Source: Sphingomonas alpina (GTDB lineage Bacteria; Pseudomonadota; Alphaproteobacteria; Sphingomonadales; Sphingomonadaceae). Taken from it: DNA of 64,000 nt. The translations under genes and the position numbers were made by a program. How positions within the stretch are numbered: position 1 is the first letter of the stretch; the number at the start of each line of letters is the position of its first letter. The notes beneath the pieces were generated by a model. That model ran no database searches. It was not told the origin of the DNA and saw only the letters and a program-made list of their open reading frames with translations. The DNA lies in contig NZ_CP061038.1 in the NCBI RefSeq assembly GCF_014490665.1, positions 2,108,001 to 2,172,000 of the forward strand. The letters run 5' to 3'. Below, in pieces: positions 27,105-38,638 of this stretch.

Positions 27105-28093
27105 GCGCGCAGCAGGCGCGCCGCATGGGCCGCATGATAGGTCAGCACGCCCGAGCAGCCCGCACGCTTGAACGCCATCAATGTCTCGAGCACCAGCGCG
27201 TCGCGCTCGCCCGCACCGGCCGCAACCGCCGCCTCGATCATCGCATACTCGCCCGACACCTGATAGGCGAAGACCGGCACCTGGAACTCCGATTTCACCC
27301 GCAGGATGATATCGAGATAGGGCAGGCCCGGCTTGACCATCACACTGTCCGCACCCTCGGCCAGGTCGAGCGCGACTTCGCGCATCGCTTCTTCGGCATT
27401 GGCCGAATCCATCTGATACGTCTTCTTGTCGCCCTTCAGCAGCCCGCGCGAACCGACCGCATCGCGGAACGGCCCATAAAAGGCGCTCGCATATTTGGCG
27501 GCGTAGGACATGATCTGCACATTGTGATGGCCGCCGCTTTCCAGCGCCTCGCGGATCAGGCCGATGCGGCCATCCATCATGTCGGACGGCGCGATGATGT
27601 CCGCGCCCGCCGCCGCCTGGTTGAGTGACTGGCCGACCAGTATCTCTGCTGTGGCGTCATTCATGACATAGCCGGCCGCATCGACCAGCCCGTCATGGCC
27701 GTGCGCAGTATAGGGATCGAGCGCCACATCGGTCAGCACACCGATGTCCGGCACCGCGTCCTTGATCGCGCGAATCGCGCGACACATCAGGTTATCGGGA
27801 TTGAGCGCCTCGCGGCCATCGTCGGTCCGAAGCCCCGCAGGCGTGTTCGGGAACAATGCGATACAAGTAATGCCCAGATCGCGCGCCTCTTTCGCCCGCG
27901 CGACGATTCCGTCGACCGACCAGCGCGACACGCCCGGCAGGGACGGGATTGGCTCTTCGACCCCCTGCCCCTCGGCGATGAACAGCGGCCAGATCAGATC
28001 GGCGGGGGTGAGTATGGTTTCGGCATGAAGCCGACGGCTCCAGGCGGATGCGCGGGTGCGGCGGAGACGGAGGGCTGGATATTGAGCGGACAT
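27101..28093 (-). CDS. hemB: Delta-aminolevulinic acid dehydratase (porphobilinogen synthase)
   Basis: HemB condenses two 5-aminolevulinate molecules to porphobilinogen in haem synthesis. The protein of 330 residues has RLRRTRASAWSRRLHAET, LTDVALDPYTAHGHDGL, IIAPSDMMDGRIGLIREAL, the lysine-bearing DKKTYQMDSANAEEA and the Schiff-base MVKPGLPYLDII. The start at 28093 (MSAQYPALRL) is preferred over one 12 codons upstream because it matches the family's N-terminus. It heads the operon that continues into two GNAT genes and the spermidine synthase-like gene. Confidence 0.97.
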   Translation of the reverse strand: MSAQYPALRLRRTRASAWSRRLHAETILTPADLIWPLFIAEGQGVEEPIPSLPGVSRWSVDGIVARAKEARDLGITCIALFPNTPAGLRTDDGREALNPDNLMCRAIRAIKDAVPDIGVLTDVALDPYTAHGHDGLVDAAGYVMNDATAEILVGQSLNQAAAGADIIAPSDMMDGRIGLIREALESGGHHNVQIMSYAAKYASAFYGPFRDAVGSRGLLKGDKKTYQMDSANAEEAMREVALDLAEGADSVMVKPGLPYLDIILRVKSEFQVPVFAYQVSGEYAMIEAAVAAGAGERDALVLETLMAFKRAGCSGVLTYHAAHAARLLRA

Positions 28094-28197
28094 GGCGCGC
28101 TTTTTGATTGATCGCGCCACAGCGTGCAAGCGTTACGGGGGCGAAACCGCGCCCGGCGCGTTGGGGCTGACAATAACAGCGAAAGTCAGCCCGGCTA

Positions 28198-29076
28198 ATG
28201 TCCCAGATTCGTTCCGCCGCGATGATCGTCAATGCCAAGTCGCGCAAAGGCCAGGCGCTGTTCGAACGCGCCTGCGCCGCCATGAGAGCGCTGCCCTTTC
28301 CGGTCGACGCGCATGCGGTTGAAAACCCCGACCAGCTGGAGGCTGTGATCGATCGCGCACTGGCGAAAAAGCCCGACCTGATGATCCTCGGCGGCGGCGA
28401 CGGCACGATCAGCGGGTTGGTCGACAAGCTCGTCGGGACCGGCACAGCTCTCGCGATATTGCCGTTCGGCACCGCCAACAGCTTCGCCCGCACGCTGGGC
28501 ATCCCACTCGATGTCGAGGGAGCGGTTGCGGTGCTCGCTACCGGCCAGCTCAAACGGATCGATCTCGGCATGATCGATGGCGACTATTTCGCCAATTGCG
28601 CGGCGATCGGCATTTCCCCGCAGATTGCGCGAAGCGTGCCGCATGGGCTGAAGAAATATCTCGGCCGGATCGGCTATCTCGGCTGGGCGGCGTGGGAGTT
28701 TCTCCATTTCAAGCCGTTCACACTGATCGTCGGTGAAGGCCCGGATGAGCAGCGCATTCCGGCGGTCGAAGTACGCATTTCCAACGGTCCTTATCATGGC
28801 GGCACCGCGCTGAACGACCAGGCGGAAGTCGATAATGGCGTGATCGTTGTTCAGGCGGTGACCGGCCATGTGAAGCGCCGGCTGATCCAGAACTGGGCGA
28901 CAAGTGTCCTGCGGCTCGACGCACGGCACGAAACCACGGTGGAGATCAGCGGCACGTCGCTAAAGCTTCGCACCGAGCCGCCCTTGCCGATCTCGATCGA
29001 TGGCGAAGTTCTGGCGAAAACACCGGTGACGGCCCGGGTTGCCGCCGGAATCATCCAGGTCATGGTGCCGGCCTGA
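28198..29076 (+). CDS. Diacylglycerol/lipid kinase family protein (YegS/BmrU type)
   Basis: The 292-residue protein has the nucleotide site MILGGGDGTISGLVDKL and the companion LAILPFGTANSFARTLG, diagnostic of the DAGK catalytic family. Such proteins phosphorylate lipids at the inner membrane or belong to related sphingolipid-kinase-like branches. The latter is worth noting because sphingomonads make sphingolipids, but the substrate is not shown. It is divergent from hemB with about 100 bases between. Confidence 0.92.
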   Translation: MSQIRSAAMIVNAKSRKGQALFERACAAMRALPFPVDAHAVENPDQLEAVIDRALAKKPDLMILGGGDGTISGLVDKLVGTGTALAILPFGTANSFARTLGIPLDVEGAVAVLATGQLKRIDLGMIDGDYFANCAAIGISPQIARSVPHGLKKYLGRIGYLGWAAWEFLHFKPFTLIVGEGPDEQRIPAVEVRISNGPYHGGTALNDQAEVDNGVIVVQAVTGHVKRRLIQNWATSVLRLDARHETTVEISGTSLKLRTEPPLPISIDGEVLAKTPVTARVAAGIIQVMVPA

Positions 29077-29096
29077 TCGTTCGCACACCGGCCCTC

Positions 29097-30554
29097 CTAC
29101 CCGGTCGGATGCTGCCGACCTGCAGGCTCACTCGTCGCATGTGCCGCTTCGCCGGTCTCTTCCGGATCCGGTGGGACCGCGAGGACGCCACGCTTCCACC
29201 CGCCATAGCGATAATAAAGGAACGCCAATGCCAGCGTGACGCTGGAACCGATCGGGAAGCTCCACCACAGGGCATCCGCACCGAGCCAGGGCTTGGCGAA
29301 GACAGCGAAGCCGATCCGCACTGGATAGAGCGCCACGATCAGCGACAGCAGAGGTGCCCACACCGCGCCATTGGCGCGCACCGTCGAGAACAGCACCATG
29401 GTCATGCCGAACAGCACGAAGTTCCAGCTCGCGATCAGCTGGATATGCCGCCCGATCGGCAGAGCCGGGCTGTGATCGCCGAGGAACAGCCCCATCACCG
29501 GCCGGTCGAACAGGATCACCGCTACGACCATCGCGCCGGTCAGAACGAAATTGGTCAGCAGCCCGGCATTGGTGATGCTTGCCACCCGATCCCAACGGCC
29601 AGCGCCGATATTCTGCGCCGCCATCGCGCTGACCGCCGCGCCGATCGCCAGCGCGGGCATCTGGATGAAGCCCCAAAGCTGCTGCGTCACGCCATAAGCA
29701 GCGGCGGTGTCCACGCCGAGCCGATTGACCAGCCCGACCATGGTCAGGCCGGCGGTCGACATGACCAGCATCTGCGCTCCCATCGGCAGTCCCTTGCCGA
29801 CGATCGTGCGTACCAGCGCCGCCTCTGGGAGCAGAAAGCGCAGTTCCGGGCCGCGCAACCGGATCGGCAAGTCGCGCCGATATATATAGAAGAGCAAGGC
29901 GATGACCGAGATCAGGTTCGCCGCCAGCGTCGCCAGCGCAGAGCCTGCGATACCGAGTGCCGGGAACGGACCGACACCGATGATCAGCAGTGGGTTGAAT
30001 ATCGTATCGAGCAGCGCCGTCAGGCCCATGAACCAGAGCGGCGTCATCGAATCGCCCGAGCCGCGCAGGCCCATGGTCAGCAGGACGAGCAGCATCGAGG
30101 CGGGCAAGCCAAGGAAGATGACGCGCAGATAGTCGAGCGCCAGTTGCATCGCGTCGCCGGGTGTGGCGAGCAGGTGCAGGATATCCGGCGCAAAGATCCA
30201 GCCGAGCACCGCGATCACCATCGCGCCACCGACGACCAGGCCGACCGCCGACCCGAATGCGCGGCGCGCGCCTTCGATATCGCGTCGGCCAACGCTCTGG
30301 CCGATCAGGATCGTCGCTGCCATGCCGAACCCGAACACCGCACCGAACGTCAGGAACATGATGATGTTGGCATTGGAAGTCGCCGCCAGGGCGCCTTCCC
30401 CCAGGAAGCGCCCGACCCAGATCGAATTGATCGCGCCGTTCAGCGTCTGCAGGATATTCGACGCAAGCGTCGGCAGCGCGAACAACAGCAGAGTGCGGCG
30501 GATCGGTCCCGTCGTCAGGTCGCGCTGACCGGGACGGGTCGGTTGTGTTGCCAT
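29097..30554 (-). CDS. MATE-family efflux transporter
   Basis: The 485-residue membrane protein has a two-fold repeated MATE layout with about twelve hydrophobic segments, starting TGPIRRTLLLFALPTLASNI and including FGMAATILIGQSVGRRDIEG (first bundle) and AIGAAVSAMAAQNIGAGRWD (second bundle). These export cationic drugs or metabolites using Na+ or H+. It is monocistronic, convergent with the lipid kinase gene. Confidence 0.95.
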   Translation of the reverse strand: MATQPTRPGQRDLTTGPIRRTLLLFALPTLASNILQTLNGAINSIWVGRFLGEGALAATSNANIIMFLTFGAVFGFGMAATILIGQSVGRRDIEGARRAFGSAVGLVVGGAMVIAVLGWIFAPDILHLLATPGDAMQLALDYLRVIFLGLPASMLLVLLTMGLRGSGDSMTPLWFMGLTALLDTIFNPLLIIGVGPFPALGIAGSALATLAANLISVIALLFYIYRRDLPIRLRGPELRFLLPEAALVRTIVGKGLPMGAQMLVMSTAGLTMVGLVNRLGVDTAAAYGVTQQLWGFIQMPALAIGAAVSAMAAQNIGAGRWDRVASITNAGLLTNFVLTGAMVVAVILFDRPVMGLFLGDHSPALPIGRHIQLIASWNFVLFGMTMVLFSTVRANGAVWAPLLSLIVALYPVRIGFAVFAKPWLGADALWWSFPIGSSVTLALAFLYYRYGGWKRGVLAVPPDPEETGEAAHATSEPAGRQHPTG

Positions 30555-30612
30555 TGCCCTGCCTTACTCCGCCCTGGCTGAGTCTGTGACCGAACAAGCA
30601 TGGATAAGTCCG

Positions 30613-30715
30613 TTCCCCGGCGAAGGCCGAGGCCCAGTCGAGAGGCAATCGTTGCGGTATGCGGCGCCCGGCAAAAGCGGCCTTCGCGACTGGGCCCCAG
30701 CCTTCGCCGGGGAAC
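30613..30715. repeat. Paired REP palindromes upstream of the MATE gene
   Basis: TTCCCCGGCGAAGGCCGAGG (30613-30632) with CCCAGTCG is mirrored by CGACTGGGCCCCAGCCTTCG (30687-30706) with CCGGGGAAC. It is the same family as at 10341 and 63618, here between the MATE and valS genes. Confidence 0.85.
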
Positions 30716-30769
30716 AGCCCATGGAAAGCGAGGGAGAGCCAATCAGCCCCTTATAGCCGGTATGGACGA

Positions 30770-33461
<2,692 letters not shown>

Positions 33462-33501
33462 AGCATTGCGGCTTTACCGTTTGCTTCACGAATGAAAACC
33501 T

Positions 33502-33582
33502 CCGTTCGCCCTGAGCCTGTCGAAGGGCCGCACTTTCTTCGCTCGAAGACGGGCGGTGCTTCGACAAGCTCAGCACGAACGG
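33502..33582. repeat. Inverted repeat (ccgttcgccctgagcctgtcgaag type)
   Basis: CCGTTCGCCCTGAGCCTGTC (33502-33521) plus GAAGGGC is mirrored by GTGCTTCGACAAGCTCAGCA (33556-33575) plus CGAACGG. It is a common dispersed element and a partial copy occurs at about 36520. It separates valS from the S9 peptidase gene. Confidence 0.8.
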
Positions 33583-33589
33583 AAGAAGG

Positions 33590-35638
33590 CTATTTGGCCT
33601 TCCCGGTATATTTCCCTAGCCAGCCAAGCACCTCGCCATACCATTGACGGCTGTTCTTCGGCTTGAGCACCCAATGATTCTCGTTCGGATTGACGACCAG
33701 ACGCGACGGGATGCCGCGCCGCTGCAGCGCCGTGAATGCCGCCAGCCCCTGCGTATAGGGAATGCGGAAATCCTTCTCGCCGGTGATCACCAGCATCGGG
33801 GTCTTCCAGCTGGTGACATGGTTGACCGGGTTCCATTTCTCGAACGCGGCAGGATCCTCATAATAGGCCTTGCCGCCATGTTCCCATTCGTCGAACCACA
33901 ATTCCTCGGTCTCGTACGCCATGGCGCGGGCGTCGAACACGCCGTCATGCTGGACGAGGCACTTGAACCGGTCGGGCCATTGCCCCGCGATCCAGTTCAT
34001 CATGTAGCCGCCATAGGACGCGCCGAGTGCGCAGGCATTGTCGCCATCGAGCCAGCCGAATTTGGTCGTCGCCGCATCGAGGCCCTTTTGCAGATCCTCC
34101 AGTGGCCAGCCGCCCCAATTGTTGGTGATCGCATCGGTGAAGCCCTGGCCGTAACCGGTAGAGCCGTGGAAATCGACCGCGACCAGGCCATAGCCGGCAC
34201 CGGCGAATACGGCCGGGTTCCAGCGGTACGACCAGCTATTGTTGCTCGACCCCTGCGGCCCGCCATGGACCATGAACGCAACCGGCACCTTGGCATCCGC
34301 CGCGAGGCCGGCGGGCTTCACCGCATAGCCCCAGACCGTGTCTTTGTTCGCGCCAGTGAAGCTGAACCGCGTCACCGCCGGCATGTCGATCCCGGCAAGC
34401 TTTCCGGCATTGACCGCAGTCAGGCGCGTGGTCTTCCTGCCCGAGAGCAGCCAGAAATCGTCCGGCGCGGTCAGGCTGTTCAGCGCGAAGACGATGCCCT
34501 TGGCGGTCGGCACGACACCGGACACATGCCCCAGCTGCGTCAGGCGCGTGACCTTTCCGGTCGCCGCGTCGACCGCAAAGGCCGGCGTTTCCTGCGTATC
34601 GTCCGCCGTGACATAGAGGGTTTTGCCGTTCCCCGCCCAGGCGATCGACGCGACCGAACGGTCCCAGGCCTCGGTCAGTGCACGCACCTGCCCGGTGGCG
34701 AGATCGCGCAGCATCAGCACCTGGCGATCGGCTTCATAGCCGGGACGCTTCATCGCGAAATAGGCGAGGCTGCGGCCATCGGGCGAGATGGTCGGCAGAT
34801 TGTCCGTGCCGTCATTGGCATCGGTCAGATTGACCGGCGCCGTCGAACCATCGGCCGGGACAGCGAAGATATCGAGATTGGTCGATAGCGGCTCGATCCG
34901 GCCCGCCTCACGCAATGCGAAATAGACCGTCTTGCCGTCGGGGCTCCACGCCACTTCCTCGCCGCCGCCAAAGGGCTTGGACGGTGCATCGCCGATCAGC
35001 TTGCCGCCGATCGCCACGCCGTCGCCGCTCGCACCGTCGGCGGTCAGCGGCAGCACGAACAATTGGGAGCGGCTGCCGTCGCTCCAACTATCCCAATGCC
35101 GCACGAACATCTGATCATAGGACCGCGCCGCGCCGGCATTCGGATCCTTCTTGACCATCGCCGGCGCGAGGCTCGGCGCGCCGGGCTTGCGATCCGCCCA
35201 GACCAGGATCTTGTCCCCGGTCGGCGCGACCTTGAAACCGCCGAAACCGCCCTGGAAACCGGTCAGCTTGCGCGGCTCGCCGCCAGTGATCGCGATCGAC
35301 CAGATAGCGTCATCTCCGCCTTTGTCCGACTGGAAATAGACCGTCGCGCCATCGGCGGAGATTTGCGGGCTGGTTTCGTTGACATCCGCTTCCGCAGCGA
35401 GTTTTTCGGGCTTCGCATTCTTCTTCGTCAAGTCGAGCCGCCACAGGTCGAAGCGCCCCTTGTCGGCCGCCAGATCGGTCTCGCGCTGCTGCCAGACCAG
35501 CCAATGGCCATTGGCGGAGACATCGGGAGCCGACACGCGCGAGAGCATGGTGACGTCGTCGATGGTGAGTTGGCGGGCAGCGGCCGGAGTGGAGGCTGTA
35601 GCGATCGCGATCAGGCTCGCGGACAGGATCATCTTCAT
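33590..35638 (-). CDS. S9-family (prolyl oligopeptidase-type) peptidase, secreted
   Basis: The 682-residue protein starts MKMILSASLIAIATASTPAA (signal peptide), then a beta-propeller built of WSPDGKTVYF-type repeats (about residues 40-400), and a C-terminal alpha/beta hydrolase with the catalytic Ser in LGASYGGYMM (about 530), Asp in ITGEKDFRIPY and His in NPNENHWVLKP. Such enzymes cleave oligopeptides in the periplasm. The start at 35638 is chosen over a 26-codon longer one because of the signal peptide. Confidence 0.94.
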   Translation of the reverse strand: MKMILSASLIAIATASTPAAARQLTIDDVTMLSRVSAPDVSANGHWLVWQQRETDLAADKGRFDLWRLDLTKKNAKPEKLAAEADVNETSPQISADGATVYFQSDKGGDDAIWSIAITGGEPRKLTGFQGGFGGFKVAPTGDKILVWADRKPGAPSLAPAMVKKDPNAGAARSYDQMFVRHWDSWSDGSRSQLFVLPLTADGASGDGVAIGGKLIGDAPSKPFGGGEEVAWSPDGKTVYFALREAGRIEPLSTNLDIFAVPADGSTAPVNLTDANDGTDNLPTISPDGRSLAYFAMKRPGYEADRQVLMLRDLATGQVRALTEAWDRSVASIAWAGNGKTLYVTADDTQETPAFAVDAATGKVTRLTQLGHVSGVVPTAKGIVFALNSLTAPDDFWLLSGRKTTRLTAVNAGKLAGIDMPAVTRFSFTGANKDTVWGYAVKPAGLAADAKVPVAFMVHGGPQGSSNNSWSYRWNPAVFAGAGYGLVAVDFHGSTGYGQGFTDAITNNWGGWPLEDLQKGLDAATTKFGWLDGDNACALGASYGGYMMNWIAGQWPDRFKCLVQHDGVFDARAMAYETEELWFDEWEHGGKAYYEDPAAFEKWNPVNHVTSWKTPMLVITGEKDFRIPYTQGLAAFTALQRRGIPSRLVVNPNENHWVLKPKNSRQWYGEVLGWLGKYTGKAK

Positions 35639-35815
35639 GAGCGCAACGATAGAGCAGATGACGCCGCCTGAGCAACGCCCCGACCATGGCCCATGCAAGA
35701 TACCCGACAACAACGGATCCAGAGCGGATCGACATTCAGATTTGGAGAGTTTGCTTTTCGAAATATTCCGTCATCCCCGGAACAAGTCAGCATATCTCCT
35801 TCAGAAAGGAAGCTT

Positions 35816-35868
35816 GTGCTCCCGCGAAGGCGGGGACCCAGTCTGGGCTCCCGCCTTCGCGGGAGCAC
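35816..35868. repeat. Near-perfect 53-base palindrome (REP type)
   Basis: GTGCTCCCGCGAAGGCGGGG (35816-35835) plus ACCCAG is followed after one base by CTGGGCTCCCGCCTTCGCGG (35843-35862) plus GAGCAC. The arms match at 24 of 26 positions. It is a REP-type hairpin of the CCGCGAAGGCGG class. Confidence 0.9.
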
Positions 35869-36016
35869 TAAGGAAGGGGCGATCACTCTCGATTATTCCG
35901 TCCCCTGATCGAAGGGGACAAGCGCTGAACAAGCCCAGGGCAAATGGGAGAGAGGGGGCAACTCAGCGCGAAACTGCTCCAACCGCCATTCAAACCGGCT
36001 ACCGATCGCGAGCCCG

Positions 36017-36223
36017 CTCCCTGTTCATGAGCGATAACAGGGAGAATAACAGGGAGCGGCATATTTTTTTGGCGCGACTCGGGTCATTTGTTGGATAAAA
36101 TCGCATTTTATATCAACAGCTTGATTGCAATTCTCCCTGTTAATCCGGAACAGGGAGTTCGTCACCACGGAACAGGGAGATGCCGCGGCCCGAACAGGGA
36201 GTGCGGGAGGACATAACAGGGAG
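36017..36223. repeat. Cluster of AACAGGGAG repeats
   Basis: AACAGGGAG occurs six times on the plus strand (36036, 36048, 36149, 36171, 36193, 36215) and twice inverted as CTCCCTGTT (36017, 36133). The spacing of the last four is regular, 22 bases each. The group surrounds an AT-rich stretch (36060-36130). It resembles an iteron-like array, but no replication gene is nearby. Confidence 0.85.
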
Positions 36224-36577
36224 CGCCGATTCGACCGATCGGGCAATGTTGCTTTGATATGGTGAGGGTTCATGGGCAGCATATTGATATGACCGGGCTG
36301 GCAATTGAATCGGCCGGCGGAGACCTGGTCGGCAAACAATCGCCAGGGGCTCCAAGCGACCCGTCGCTTACGCGCGAGGCCTTCGGGGTGACGCGCAATA
36401 TGCGGTTGCCGGAGACCATCGACCTGCACGCCGTGCGTCGCGACTATGCCCAATCCGCCGCACGGTCCGCGCCAAAAGGCGGCATCGGCTCGACGTTGAA
36501 GGTCCATTCGCTGCGCCTGCCCTTCGACAGGCCCAGGGCGAACGGAAGGCGGCGGATCAACCCAGCTCGAAATCGTC

Positions 36578-37073
36578 TTAGCGGGGTTGCCCCGTGATGC
36601 GGGCGATCTCACGCGCGACCATCGTCTCGACCATCGCCGGCAGATGCAGAATCGAGCCAGTCGCGCAGCATCGGACGAATCATCTCGCGCACCATGCCCT
36701 CGAGCGTATCCGATCCAGCCACTTCGGGTTTCACCACCATGCGCGACAAGGCCTCGAGCGGGCCGCGGCTTGCCTGGGTGGTTTGAGGCGAGAGAATCGA
36801 TTCGGCTGGCGTCGTCTGGGGCTGTGGCTGGGGGTCCGCCGCGGGCGCCTTGATCACGACCGGCTGCGTGGCGCGTACCGGGTCGCTCAGTTCAAGGATC
36901 TCGCTATGGCCGAAATCATCGATATCGGCCGGTGAGTCCGGCGCAGCAGGACGAGCGGGCTTGCGCGCGTTCCGCGCAGACACGGCCGCGTCGCCCTCTT
37001 CGGCGATGATGCGTTTGATCGACGAGAGGATGTCCTCCATCGACGGTTCGGCGCTGACATCCCCCATCGGCAA
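36578..37073 (-). CDS. PopZ-family (DUF2497) protein, frameshifted near its end
   Basis: The protein starts with the family hallmark EPSMEDILSSIKRIIAEEG, then an acidic Pro-rich middle and the C-terminal MVREMIRPMLRDWLD. In the uninterrupted frame it stops early (SASAGDGRDDGRA), but the next frame gives the expected LPAMVETMVAREIARITGQP, ending at a stop at 36578. One extra base near 36648 explains this. PopZ-type proteins are polar organisers in Caulobacter; the role in this organism is inferred. It lies downstream of tolC and, in related genomes to my knowledge, next to valS. Confidence 0.85.
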
Positions 37074-37108
37074 CCCTTAAAACCCGAGCAACCGCATCGA
37101 GAGCGGTC

Positions 37109-38635
37109 CTACTTCGGCTCACCTGCGGGATTTGCAGTACCCCTGTCAACCGGCGCGTCAAGGATCGGGTCAAGCGGACGGGTGACTTCCGAGCCCTGCG
37201 CCCTGGTCTGCCGGGTGCTGGTGGCGACCGGCTGCGGCGCCGGGTCCGAGGCCCAGTCGTTCCATTTGCCACGGACCCGCTTGTAGTTGGTCACCGGATC
37301 ATAGAGCGGCCCGCCGTCGAGTCCCAGGTCGCGCGCCTCGGCCCGGCCCATCGCCACCTGCAATGCGAAGCGTGCGACATAGGCATCGCGCCGCGCCGTC
37401 ACCAACGTGACCTGCGAGTTGAGCAATTCCTGTTCGGCGTTGAGGATATCGAGGATCGTGCGGTTGCCGACGCTGTTCTCGGCGCGGACGCCCTCAAGCG
37501 ACAATTTGTTGGCATTCACCGCGACTTCGGACGATGCAATCACCTCTTCCGACGATTTCCATACCGCATAGGCCGAGCGCGTGTTGGCGATGACGGTCCG
37601 TTCGGTTTCGGTGACCTGTTCGATCGCCTGGCCGCGCCGCTCCTGTGCCTGGCGAACCTGAGCGGCAGGAAGCCCGCCCTGGTATAGCGGCAGCGTGAAC
37701 GACAGGCCGGCACTCGCCGAGGTGCCGTTCTGCGACCCAAGGCCGCCCGGCACATTCAGCCCATCGCCGAGCGTGCCGAGATAGTTGAAATAATTGCCAG
37801 TCGCGACGCCGCTGATGCGCGGGAGACGGCCGGCCCGTGCAGCCTTGATGTCGAAATCGGACGCGTCGCGGTTCTTCTGTGCCGCAAGCAGGTTGGGATT
37901 GTTGTCGAGCGCAATCTCGACCGCCTGTTCCGAGCCGGCCGGCGTGCCGGGAACGGCAGGGGGCGTTTCCAGCGAACCGGGCACATCCCCGACCAGCCGG
38001 ACATAATTCTCGCGGCTGGAGATCAAGCGCGATTCCGCGGTCTGCAACTGGCTTCGCGCGACGGCGAGACGTGCCTCCGACTGGGCAACGTCGGTGCGCG
38101 TCAGATCACCGACCTGGAAGCGATCACGGCTCGCCTGCAAATTGACGTCGAGAACCTTCACATTCTGCTGATTCAATCCGACGATCGCTTCGTCGCGAAT
38201 GACGTCCATGTACGCGCCGACCACTGCGTTGAAGAGATCGGCTTCAGTCCCGCGTAAACCAAGCTGTGCGGCCTCGACGCGTGTTTCCGCGCCGCGCACC
38301 GAATTCTTTACCGCACCACCATTGTAGAGCGGCACCGAGAACCGGGCAGTCGCATTGAGCGTGCGCTCAGGGGAATTGAGGCTCGTCGCGCCGGGGCCAT
38401 TGAGGACATTCTGAGTGAACCCGCCGTCCGTGCTCAACGAGGGCCGCCCCTGCGCCTTGGCGATCGGCACATTCTCGTCCTGCGACCGGACACGGGCGCG
38501 CTCGCCCGACAGCGTCGGGTTGGTGTTGTACGCCTTGACCAGCGCATCGCGCAGCGTTTCCGCCGACGCGGGTGCGGCAGCCAGCGCCAGCGCGGTTCCG
38601 ACGAGAAAATAGGTCCGACGCATAATCAGCGGCAT
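37109..38635 (-). CDS. TolC-family outer membrane protein
   Basis: The 508-residue protein has a signal peptide (TYFLVGTALALAAAPASA), starts ETLRDALVKAYNTNPTLSG and contains two TolC repeats (VGDLTRTDVAQSEARLAVAR and VGNRTILDILNAEQELLNSQ), the coiled-coil hairpins of trimeric outer-membrane ducts for type I secretion and efflux. It follows the pcm-like gene with three bases between and precedes the PopZ-family gene by about 35 bases, so the three form an operon. The start could be at 38623 (MRRTYF). Confidence 0.96.
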   Translation of the reverse strand: MPLIMRRTYFLVGTALALAAAPASAETLRDALVKAYNTNPTLSGERARVRSQDENVPIAKAQGRPSLSTDGGFTQNVLNGPGATSLNSPERTLNATARFSVPLYNGGAVKNSVRGAETRVEAAQLGLRGTEADLFNAVVGAYMDVIRDEAIVGLNQQNVKVLDVNLQASRDRFQVGDLTRTDVAQSEARLAVARSQLQTAESRLISSRENYVRLVGDVPGSLETPPAVPGTPAGSEQAVEIALDNNPNLLAAQKNRDASDFDIKAARAGRLPRISGVATGNYFNYLGTLGDGLNVPGGLGSQNGTSASAGLSFTLPLYQGGLPAAQVRQAQERRGQAIEQVTETERTVIANTRSAYAVWKSSEEVIASSEVAVNANKLSLEGVRAENSVGNRTILDILNAEQELLNSQVTLVTARRDAYVARFALQVAMGRAEARDLGLDGGPLYDPVTNYKRVRGKWNDWASDPAPQPVATSTRQTRAQGSEVTRPLDPILDAPVDRGTANPAGEPK

Positions 38636-38638
38636 CTT

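Larger units (their letters stand above)
35639..36577. other. Repeat-rich region with no recognised gene
   Basis: About 940 bases between the S9 peptidase gene and the PopZ-family gene. It holds a near-perfect 53-base palindrome (35816), the AACAGGGAG cluster (36017-36223) and part of a dispersed gcgaacggaag repeat (36536). Open frames here (minus 36025-36612, plus 36259-36597) run through repeats and look spurious. Confidence 0.65.

Noticed and set aside
29109..30581. 490-codon open frame on the plus strand across the MATE gene
   Set aside because: Gln/Arg/His-rich low-complexity translation, antisense to a clear transporter.
36017..36223. CRISPR array
   Set aside because: The repeat unit is nine bases, occurs in both orientations, and has no spacer set or cas genes.
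36259..36597. 112-codon plus-strand open frame
   Set aside because: Its second half is the dispersed repeat and the end of the PopZ-family gene read antisense; the first half has no recognisable feature.
36025..36612. 195-codon minus-strand frame over the repeat block
   Set aside because: It runs through AACAGGGAG repeats (read as NSLFRINREN) and the dispersed repeat, and it overlaps the corrected end of the PopZ-family gene.
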